Positions 1-6,051 of a DNA stretch of 7,547 nucleotides are shown in pieces (positions within the stretch are counted from its first letter, which is position 1; the number at the start of each line of letters is the position of its first letter). The stretch spans positions 1 through 7,547 of the forward strand of contig JABDII010000399.1 of assembly GCA_013003805.1 (NCBI GenBank). The letters are read 5' to 3'. Source of the stretch: Gemmatimonadales bacterium. Its GTDB lineage: Bacteria > Gemmatimonadota > Gemmatimonadetes > Gemmatimonadales > GWC2-71-9. Under the pieces are notes generated by a model, which was given only the letters and a program-made list of their open reading frames with translations, made no database searches and was not told the origin of the DNA. A program made the position numbers and the translations under genes.

Positions 1-1
1 G

Positions 2-2479
2 GCGTTGGTGGTCCGGGCCGGTGAAACAGTGACGGCGGACTTCCGGCTCACACCAGGGGCCATCATCGTCGATGAGCTTGTGGCGGTCGGGTCGAGAACG
101 GCACGGACAGTGGTGGAGACTCCAGTACCGATCGATGTCATCTCGGCTGAGGAGATCGAAGAGGCCGGCTACACGGAAGTCAATCAAATCCTCTCCGTCG
201 TGGCGCCATCCTTCAACGCCTCGCATCAGACCATCTCCGATGGGACCGACCACATCAATCCGGCGAGTCTAAGAGGGCTTGGGCCGGATCAGGTCCTGGT
301 GCTGGTCAACGGGAAGCGGCGGCACTCGAGCGGGCTGGTCCATGTGAACGGCACGTTTGGACGCGGGACGGTCGGGGTCGACTTGAACGCGATTCCCACC
401 ACGGCCATCGAGCGGATCGAGGTCCTCCGGGACGGCGCCTCGGCGCAATATGGGTCGGACGCCATTGCGGGGGTCATCAATATCGTCCTCCGAGGACAAA
501 CCGATGACATCGAGATCTCCACCCAGACGGGCGTGACCGGAGAGGGTGACGGGGAGCAGGTGAAGACGGGCGTCAACTACGGCTTTGAAGTCGGGGACGG
601 CGGTTTCTTCAACGTGACGGGTGAGTACCTCAATCGCGACCGGACCAATCGGTCGGGTGACTGGACCGGGGACATCTTCCTCGGCATCAGCGGAGAATCC
701 GCAACCAATGCGGAGTTGGCCTCTCGTGGGCTGACCCGGGCGGACTTCAGCATGAAGACCGGCCAGGGCGCAGCCGATGTGGGGCACGCGATGTTGAACA
801 CGGTGGTCCCTCTTGGCGAGAGTGCCGAGTTCTACAGCTTCGGCGGCCTGGGCTACCGCAACGGGGTGGCGACGGGGTTCTACCGGCTTCCCAACTCGGA
901 AGCGCGGGTAGTACCGCAGCTCTACCCCAACGGATTCCTGCCGCAGATCCACACCGGAATCCGCGATGGAGCGCTCACTGCTGGGTTGCGTGGCGTGCGG
1001 GGTGGGTGGGATATCGATTTCAGCGTCACCCACGGCTCGAATTCGTTCCAGTTCAACATCGAGAACACCAATAATGCCTCCCAGGGCGCATCCAGTCCGA
1101 TCACCTTCGACGCCGGAACGTTGAGCTTCGCCCAGACGGTGGGGAACCTGGACGTGGTCCGCTTGATCAACACCAAGGGTGCCTTCAAGGCCCTATCGGT
1201 CGTTGGGGGTGCCGAATTCCGGATCGAGAACTACGAGATTCAGGCTGGAGAGCCGGGGTCGTATCTCCTTGGGAACGGCGGCCCCGTTCCCGGCGTCGAT
1301 TTCGATACGACGGCAAGCGGATCACCGAAGGCGGCCGGGTCGCAGGTCTTCCCCGGTTTTCAGCCGGCCAATGAAGTCGACCGCAATCGCAATAGCATCA
1401 GCGTCTATGCGGGTCTCGAGAGTCTGATCACCGACCAGCTATTGATCGATATTGGAGGCCGGTTCGAGGACTACAGTGATTTTGGGAGCAGGGTGACCGG
1501 GAAGTTGGCCGGGCGCTTCGAAGTAGCGGAGAATGTGGCACTCCGTGGAGCAGTCAGCACCGGCTTCCGGGCGCCGTCCTTGCACCAGGCATGGTTCAAC
1601 AACGTCAGCACCCAGTTCGTGATCGATCCCGGAACGGGCCAGCTCGAGCCGAGCCAGGTCCTGACCGCCAACAACCTGAGTGGCGTGACCGCGGCGTTTG
1701 GGTTCCCGAACCTGCAAGAAGAAACCTCGGTCAACGTCAGTGCGGGATTCACGGCGCGGCTGAGCAACAATTTCTCGCTTACGGCTGACTTCTATCACAT
1801 CTCGATCGATGATCGAATCGTCCTCACGAGTCGGTTCACCGACGGCGATCCGACCGTTGCGTCTCTCCTGGCGCCGTTCTCGGCCTCGGGGGTGAGCGAG
1901 GTGCAGTTCTTTGCCAATGCCGTAGACACCAAGACCAACGGTGTCGACGTCGTGGCCCAGTACGCGACGACGATCGGCGATGGGACCCTCAATCTCACCG
2001 GGTCGGTCAACATCACCGACACCGAGGTTCAGAGGGTCAACGTGCCTCAGTCGGTGGCGAACAAGTTCGCCGGCGGGGACCTGGACGCCGTCCGGACGAC
2101 CATCTTCAACCGGGAAGAACAAAACCGGTTAGAGGATGCGCTGCCGCGCGAAAAGGTTAGTCTCTCGGCGCGTTTCGCCCGCGATCGGTATAGCGTCACG
2201 GCCCGTGGTACGTATTACGGAAGTATCGAGTACAAACCGACCAACCCGGACAACGACGAGACGTTTGGGGCGAAGACGCTCTTCGACCTCGACATCACGT
2301 TCGACATCATCCCCCAGGTCCAGCTGTCAGTCGGTGGTGTCAACATCTTCAATACCTTCCCCGACGAACATCAGCTGGACGCCAACCGGAGCAGCGAGCG
2401 GTTTATCTACAGCCGCCGAGTCACACAATTCGGTACCAACGGCGGGTTCTACTACGGGAAACTGAAGTTGAGGCTGTAG
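2..2479 (+). CDS. TonB-dependent outer-membrane receptor, 5'-truncated
   Basis: This is an outer-membrane beta-barrel transporter powered by TonB-ExbBD, and its substrate cannot be told from sequence. The frame is open to the left edge, so the true start lies outside the window and the TTG at position 5 is probably internal. Residues are numbered from that TTG. Residues 1-20 (RAGETVTADFRLTPGA) look like the last strand of a carboxypeptidase-regulatory-like domain. They are followed by a TonB-box-like DELVAVG at 23-29. The plug runs from about 38 to 165 and carries the family words SLRGLGPDQVLVLVNGKRRH (88-107) and IERIEVLRDGASAQYGSDAI (135-154). The rest, to residue 824, is barrel, with a typical late element GGVNIFNTFPDE. 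No frameshift is seen. The protein ends in KLKLRL, so the last residue is Leu rather than the usual Phe or Trp. The receptor class is very sure; a role in siderophore, vitamin or organic-matter uptake is unresolved. Confidence 0.95.
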   Translation, partial: ALVVRAGETVTADFRLTPGAIIVDELVAVGSRTARTVVETPVPIDVISAEEIEEAGYTEVNQILSVVAPSFNASHQTISDGTDHINPASLRGLGPDQVLVLVNGKRRHSSGLVHVNGTFGRGTVGVDLNAIPTTAIERIEVLRDGASAQYGSDAIAGVINIVLRGQTDDIEISTQTGVTGEGDGEQVKTGVNYGFEVGDGGFFNVTGEYLNRDRTNRSGDWTGDIFLGISGESATNAELASRGLTRADFSMKTGQGAADVGHAMLNTVVPLGESAEFYSFGGLGYRNGVATGFYRLPNSEARVVPQLYPNGFLPQIHTGIRDGALTAGLRGVRGGWDIDFSVTHGSNSFQFNIENTNNASQGASSPITFDAGTLSFAQTVGNLDVVRLINTKGAFKALSVVGGAEFRIENYEIQAGEPGSYLLGNGGPVPGVDFDTTASGSPKAAGSQVFPGFQPANEVDRNRNSISVYAGLESLITDQLLIDIGGRFEDYSDFGSRVTGKLAGRFEVAENVALRGAVSTGFRAPSLHQAWFNNVSTQFVIDPGTGQLEPSQVLTANNLSGVTAAFGFPNLQEETSVNVSAGFTARLSNNFSLTADFYHISIDDRIVLTSRFTDGDPTVASLLAPFSASGVSEVQFFANAVDTKTNGVDVVAQYATTIGDGTLNLTGSVNITDTEVQRVNVPQSVANKFAGGDLDAVRTTIFNREEQNRLEDALPREKVSLSARFARDRYSVTARGTYYGSIEYKPTNPDNDETFGAKTLFDLDITFDIIPQVQLSVGGVNIFNTFPDEHQLDANRSSERFIYSRRVTQFGTNGGFYYGKLKLRL

Positions 2480-2481
2480 CA

Positions 2482-2540
2482 AGTCGCTAGTCTTTGGTCG
2501 TGAGTCGCTGGCCGTGACGAGACTGTTTCGGCCAGCGACT
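2482..2540. repeat. AGTCGCT repeat cluster between receptor and thioesterase
   Basis: The word AGTCGCT occurs directly at 2482-2488 and 2503-2509 and inverted at 2534-2540, all within 59 bp. The two direct copies extend to 9 bases with one mismatch (AGTCGCTAG and AGTCGCTGG) and are 21 bp apart. A second partial echo is GGTCGTGA at 2496-2503 and GGCCGTGA at 2510-2517. The stretch looks like a degenerate intergenic repeat. Whether it recurs elsewhere in the genome cannot be seen from this window. Confidence 0.6.
2503..2540 (+). terminator. Possible hairpin terminator after the TonB receptor
   Basis: The arms AGTCGCTGGCCG (2503-2514) and CGGCCAGCGACT (2529-2540) form a perfect 12-bp stem with a 14-base loop, 24 bp after the receptor stop. 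Nine of the 12 pairs are G:C. Only TTT at 2547-2549 follows, after a gap, so it is not a classical rho-independent terminator. It could end receptor transcription without a U-tract, stabilise the mRNA 3' end, or affect read-through into the thioesterase 35 bp downstream. The stem is plain in the sequence; the terminator role is inference. Confidence 0.4.
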
Positions 2541-2574
2541 ATCGACTTTCACCCTCCGCTCTGCATTCCGACTC

Positions 2575-3033
2575 GTGGCACACCCTCTGCTTGCCGATTT
2601 CCCCGTCGTGATCACGTTACCGGTGCAATGGGGCGAGATGGACGCCTACGGCCATGTGAACAATGCGGTCCTGTTCCGGTATTTCGAGTCGGCTAGGATT
2701 GCGTATCTGGAGCGGTGTGGGCTCATCGAGTCGATGGAGCAGGATCGCGTCGGGGCCATTCTTCACTCGACCGCCTGCCGGTTCCACCTGCCGCTCTACT
2801 ATCCCGATACTGTCGAGGTCGGGGGCCGGGCCACGGGTATTGCCCCGGACCGATTCACGATGGGATACCGGGTCGTCTCGCTCACCAAGCAGGCCGTGGT
2901 GGCCGAGGGGCAAGGCGTGATCGTGTCCTACGACTACGCACGGGGCCGGAAGACGCCGCTACCTGAGGCGATACAGCAGAAGATCGCGAGGCTGGAAGGG
3001 GACGCGGAGGCGGCGAACGAGCAGGAAGCCTAG
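2575..3033 (+). CDS. Hotdog-fold acyl-CoA thioesterase (4HBT/YbgC-like)
   Basis: The predicted cytoplasmic enzyme hydrolyses an acyl-CoA to free acid and CoA; the acyl group is unknown. The 152-residue length fits single-domain hotdog thioesterases, which usually work as dimers of dimers. The signature WGEMDAYGHVNNAVLFRYFE lies at residues 19-38. Asp23 matches the catalytic Asp of 4-hydroxybenzoyl-CoA-thioesterase-type enzymes, and the GHVNN at 26-30 is the conserved start of the long hot-dog helix. The GTG at 2575 is chosen because it is the first possible start after the in-frame stop at 2515-2517, and because it leaves the usual short N-terminal strand (FPVVITLPVQW). No clear Shine-Dalgarno site precedes it. 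A second GTG at 2608 would cut into that strand. The C-terminal tail (GDAEAANEQEA) is acidic and probably disordered. Its stop overlaps the convergent synthetase stop by four bases. The family is sure and the substrate is not. Confidence 0.9.
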   Translation: MAHPLLADFPVVITLPVQWGEMDAYGHVNNAVLFRYFESARIAYLERCGLIESMEQDRVGAILHSTACRFHLPLYYPDTVEVGGRATGIAPDRFTMGYRVVSLTKQAVVAEGQGVIVSYDYARGRKTPLPEAIQQKIARLEGDAEAANEQEA

Positions 3034-5273
3034 GCGGTGGCCCGAATGCCGGTAGCTGTCTCCGCCGCCGGCTGGGACATCCGATCCGAATCGGGCAGGT
3101 CTTGGAGGAAGGCGCGGACGTCCACCACCACGGCGCTGGTGGGATACGCGAACACCGGGTTCGCTTCCAGCTCCTCGATTTCCGGGTGGGAGAGTGCGCA
3201 GGCCGCAACACCCAGGATGACGTGTGCCAGCGCCTCGAGATCGGCGGCGGCTCGGCCCCGGTAGCCCTTGAGGAGCGGTGCAAGGCGGATTTCCTCGAGC
3301 ATCTCCAGCACCTCGGTGCGACTGATTGGGAGCCGCCGATGCGCCGTATCGCGGAAGAGCTCCACCGCTATCCCGCCGGCTCCGACGGTCAGGACCGGTC
3401 CAAACTGCGCGTCCCGCTTGACGCCCACGATGATCTCGGCGACCGGCTGCGTCAGCATGGGGGTCACCAGCACACCGCGAATGTCGGGCACCGAGCCCCC
3501 GGAAACCGCATATTGCGCCGCCGAGTCGAGCACGCAGCTGAAGGCTCGCCGGGCTTCGTCCTCTCCCTGGATTCCGAGCGCCACCCCACCCGCATCGCTC
3601 TTATGGGAAATCGATGGCGACACGATCTTGAGCGCCACCGGCTCGCCCGCTTGACGCACCGCCCTCGCTACCGCGTCAGCCGTCCGGGCGAGCGTTGCGG
3701 GTACCAGAGGGACCCCCTGCTCGCAGAGCAGCGCCCGCGCTTCGGGCTCCATGAGGGTGCTTCGTCCCTCGCGCCGCGCCAGGGTGATGGCGGGCGGCTC
3801 CGTTCGACGTGGCGGAGGTGGGGCGGGGGGCAGCGGACGGCTTTCCAGGAACCGTCCGCGGCTGTAGGCGGCGCGCATGCATCGTGCGCCAATCTCGATG
3901 GAACTGGTTACCGGCACGCCATGCTGCCGGAGCCAGCCCAGTGTTTCATTCGGCGCATTGGCATACAACGAGTGCATCACGAGGGGTTTGCCTGCCTCAG
4001 CCATGATTCGCGCCATCTCGTGCGCGGCCTCGTCTTCGGCCGGCGCAAGCTCTCCCGAGAAGCGATGGGAGTACCCGCCGAAGAGCCCTACGAGGAGCAC
4101 ACCTCCCACGTTCGGATCCGGCGCCAGGATCTCCAGTGCCTGAGCGAGAATCCGAGGGTCGCGATCTGCTGCCCCCGCGACGTCGACCGGATTGCACCCA
4201 TTCGCCGCCCGTCCCAACAGTCCATGGAGGCGTTCTATCGTACCGGGCAGCAGGTCAGCTAACTCGACGCCCAATTCGGCGAGCGCATCTGCGGCGAGGG
4301 TGCCGTGGCCGCCACCGTCGGTGAGGATCACGGCGCCGCTTCCGGCGCGCATGACCGGCTGATTCACCAGCATCTGGGCCACGGGGACGAGTTCGTCCGA
4401 ACGCTGGACCTCGATGATGCCGCTCTGCCGGAGAGCGGCCCGGAGGACTGGATACGAGCCGGCTATCGCCCCTGTATGTGAACGGGCGGCGGCGACGCCT
4501 CGCACGGAACGTCCTCCCTTGAGGAGAACGATGGGGAGCTTCTCGCTCAACTCCTTCGCGACCTCGATGAAGCGCCGGCCGTCCCTGAACCCCTCCACAT
4601 ACATGAGAGCCACGCGGGTGTTTCCGTCGTCGGCGAGGTATTCCAGGTACTCGTGGAACGAGATGTCGGACTCATTGCCCACGCCGACATAGTGCGACAC
4701 TCCGAGAGAATCGCGAATACACTCGTTCAGGATCTCGAGGCCGACATTACCCGACTGGGACAACAAGGCGATGTGTCCTCTCGGGACATCGGGCACACCG
4801 ACCAGGTTGAGACCGATGGCCGTGTTGAGCACGCCCGAGGTGTTCGGTCCGACCAGGCGAAGCCCGGTCTGCTGCACGATCTCCAGGATCCGACGCTCGA
4901 GTGCGAGGCCTTCTTCGCCGGATTCGCGGAATCCCACTGCCGAGACGACGGCGCCGGGAACTCCCCGGCGGGCGCACTCCTCGAGAACCGAGGGGACAGA
5001 CTCGGCAGGGGTGCAGACGAACGCGAGGTCCGGAGTTGTGGGCAGTTCAGCGAGGGACGTCGCGACGGGCAGGCCCAAGATTTCGCCGCCATTCGGGTTG
5101 ACTGGGAAGAGCTTCCCGGTGAAGCCGGCCGCGAAAAGCGTCTTGATTGCCTGGTAGCCACGCTTCTTGGGGTCGCGCGAGGCCCCGACGATTGCGACAG
5201 CTTGGGGGTTGAGAATGAGGTCGAGGGACGGCTGGATCCTATGAACCAGTGAATCGCGGCTCTCGTCGCTCAT
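3030..5273 (-). CDS. Fused ADP-forming acyl-CoA (acetate-CoA ligase-type) synthetase
   Basis: This is an NDP-forming acyl-CoA synthetase that carries alpha- and beta-type parts in one 747-residue chain. The family interconverts acyl-CoA + ADP + Pi and acid + CoA + ATP. Residues 18-145 are a CoA-binding Rossmann domain with VAIVGASRDPKKRGY. Residues 150-300 are a succinyl-CoA-ligase-like domain with SQSGN (172-176) and SHTG (265-268); His266 matches the phosphorylated His of alpha subunits. A third alpha domain runs to about 475. A proline-rich linker (479-494) joins it to an ATP-grasp part (about 500-725) with SHKSDAGGV (556-564), GAGGIAVELF (631-640) and ELEANPV (701-707). His557 matches the second relay His of beta subunits. 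No N-terminal or C-terminal GNAT domain is present. The ATG is supported by GAGG six bases upstream, inside the end of the preceding gene. The start overlaps the hydratase by 35 bp. Substrate unknown; acetate, propionate, branched or aromatic acids are all possible. Confidence 0.92.
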   Translation of the reverse strand: MSDESRDSLVHRIQPSLDLILNPQAVAIVGASRDPKKRGYQAIKTLFAAGFTGKLFPVNPNGGEILGLPVATSLAELPTTPDLAFVCTPAESVPSVLEECARRGVPGAVVSAVGFRESGEEGLALERRILEIVQQTGLRLVGPNTSGVLNTAIGLNLVGVPDVPRGHIALLSQSGNVGLEILNECIRDSLGVSHYVGVGNESDISFHEYLEYLADDGNTRVALMYVEGFRDGRRFIEVAKELSEKLPIVLLKGGRSVRGVAAARSHTGAIAGSYPVLRAALRQSGIIEVQRSDELVPVAQMLVNQPVMRAGSGAVILTDGGGHGTLAADALAELGVELADLLPGTIERLHGLLGRAANGCNPVDVAGAADRDPRILAQALEILAPDPNVGGVLLVGLFGGYSHRFSGELAPAEDEAAHEMARIMAEAGKPLVMHSLYANAPNETLGWLRQHGVPVTSSIEIGARCMRAAYSRGRFLESRPLPPAPPPPRRTEPPAITLARREGRSTLMEPEARALLCEQGVPLVPATLARTADAVARAVRQAGEPVALKIVSPSISHKSDAGGVALGIQGEDEARRAFSCVLDSAAQYAVSGGSVPDIRGVLVTPMLTQPVAEIIVGVKRDAQFGPVLTVGAGGIAVELFRDTAHRRLPISRTEVLEMLEEIRLAPLLKGYRGRAAADLEALAHVILGVAACALSHPEIEELEANPVFAYPTSAVVVDVRAFLQDLPDSDRMSQPAAETATGIRATA

Positions 5274-6051
5274 GGAACGCCTCGATGCCCTCGCGCCAGT
5301 CGCTCGTCTCCATGCATCGGAGCAGCGCCTCGGTCTCGCGTTTCAAGGCTGCTTCGGCGTTCTGATGCCACGCGTGATCGAACAACTGCTTGGCCAGGGC
5401 GAGCGGTACCGGAGCCATGGCTGCAAGTCGTTCGGCCAGGGTTGTGGCGCTGACGAGTACTTCCGCCGTAGGAACACATCGGTTCACGAGCCCAATGCGG
5501 GCTGCCTCCTTCCCGTCGAAGAATTCGGCGAGGAGTACCAGCTCCTTCGCCCTGCACACGCCGACGCGCTGCATCAACGTGTAGGTCAAGCCGCCACCGA
5601 CGAACGTGCCGAGGGCAAGTTCCGGGAACCGGAGCTTGGCCTCATCAGCCACGACAATGACATCGCACGACAGGGCCAGCTCCAGCCCGGCGCCAATCGC
5701 GTGACCGTTCACGGCCGCCACCACCGGCTTGGACAGCGTTTGCAGGGCCCGGTGGACTCGTTGTCCGGTCTCGGCGTATCGGCGGCGTTCCTCCCGGGTC
5801 GGTTCCGCCTCGCCATGGGCCTTGAGGTCCGCACCTACGCAAAACGCTCGTCCCGCACCTGTGATTACAACGGCACGGACGGCCGGATCGTTCCCGAGTT
5901 CCTGCAAAACTGCGGCCAGATCGTTGTAGAGTGGGAGGCTGACGGCGTTGAGCCGGCCGGGCCGGTTGAGGGTCAGAAAGGCTAGTGGGCCTTCGTGCCG
6001 TAGAAGGACGGGTGCTGGGTCAGGAGTCTCCAAGGGCACCTCGAGGGTCAT
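5239..6051 (-). CDS. Enoyl-CoA hydratase/isomerase (crotonase family)
   Basis: This soluble crotonase-fold enzyme most likely adds water across the double bond of a 2-enoyl-CoA. The 270-residue length is normal for the family. LTLNRPGRLNAV (26-37) is the usual N-terminal signature. The oxyanion loop is AFCVGADLKA (69-78), and the second turn is NGHAIGAGLELALSCD (115-130). Glu124 and Glu144 (in RFPELALGTF) match the two catalytic glutamates of classical enoyl-CoA hydratase (Glu144 and Glu164 in the rat enzyme). This favours hydratase over isomerase or dehalogenase roles. The Gly of the second oxyanion position is Ala121, a change common in relatives. The gene starts 32 bp inside the kinase 3' end and ends 35 bp inside the synthetase start, so it is the middle gene of a probable operon. 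The upstream Shine-Dalgarno is weak (AGG only), consistent with coupling. The substrate is unknown; fatty, branched-chain or aromatic acid breakdown are options. Confidence 0.92.
   Translation of the reverse strand: MTLEVPLETPDPAPVLLRHEGPLAFLTLNRPGRLNAVSLPLYNDLAAVLQELGNDPAVRAVVITGAGRAFCVGADLKAHGEAEPTREERRRYAETGQRVHRALQTLSKPVVAAVNGHAIGAGLELALSCDVIVVADEAKLRFPELALGTFVGGGLTYTLMQRVGVCRAKELVLLAEFFDGKEAARIGLVNRCVPTAEVLVSATTLAERLAAMAPVPLALAKQLFDHAWHQNAEAALKRETEALLRCMETSDWREGIEAFHERREPRFTGS
5280..5283 (-). promoter_or_regulatory. Ribosome binding site of the acyl-CoA synthetase
   Basis: Read on the minus strand, GAGG lies six bases before the ATG at 5273-5271 (GAGGCGTTCCATG). It sits within the last codons of the hydratase gene, so ribosomes finishing that gene pass it. 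This supports the chosen start and coupled translation. Confidence 0.6.

Noticed and set aside
5..7. TTG as the true start of the TonB receptor
   Set aside because: The frame is open to the edge, the first residues look like the end of a carboxypeptidase-regulatory-like domain, and no signal peptide is present, so the gene is cut by the window.
269..1033. A 254-codon open frame on the - strand inside the receptor plug and early barrel
   Set aside because: It overlaps the most conserved plug motifs of the receptor and shows no domain of its own.
1439..2122. A 227-codon open frame on the - strand inside the TonB receptor
   Set aside because: It is composition-driven and rich in Arg, Gly and Asp, with no family motif. 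The receptor barrel on the + strand explains the region.
2514..2696. A small 60-codon + strand frame over the intergenic gap and the thioesterase start
   Set aside because: It begins inside the hairpin and is out of frame with the clear thioesterase. Its text is Arg- and Pro-rich, without similarity to a known small protein.
3102..4262. A 386-codon open frame on the + strand opposite the synthetase gene
   Set aside because: It is a shadow of a high-GC gene. The minus-strand frame has clear family motifs along its full length, while this frame reads as Arg-, His- and Gly-rich text with no recognisable domain.
4653..5252. A 199-codon + strand frame opposite the synthetase N-terminal domain
   Set aside because: No recognisable motif is present, and the CoA-binding domain on the other strand accounts for the stretch.
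5272..5985. A 237-codon + strand frame opposite the enoyl-CoA hydratase
   Set aside because: It mirrors the hydratase frame. The hydratase has full crotonase signatures and this frame has none.
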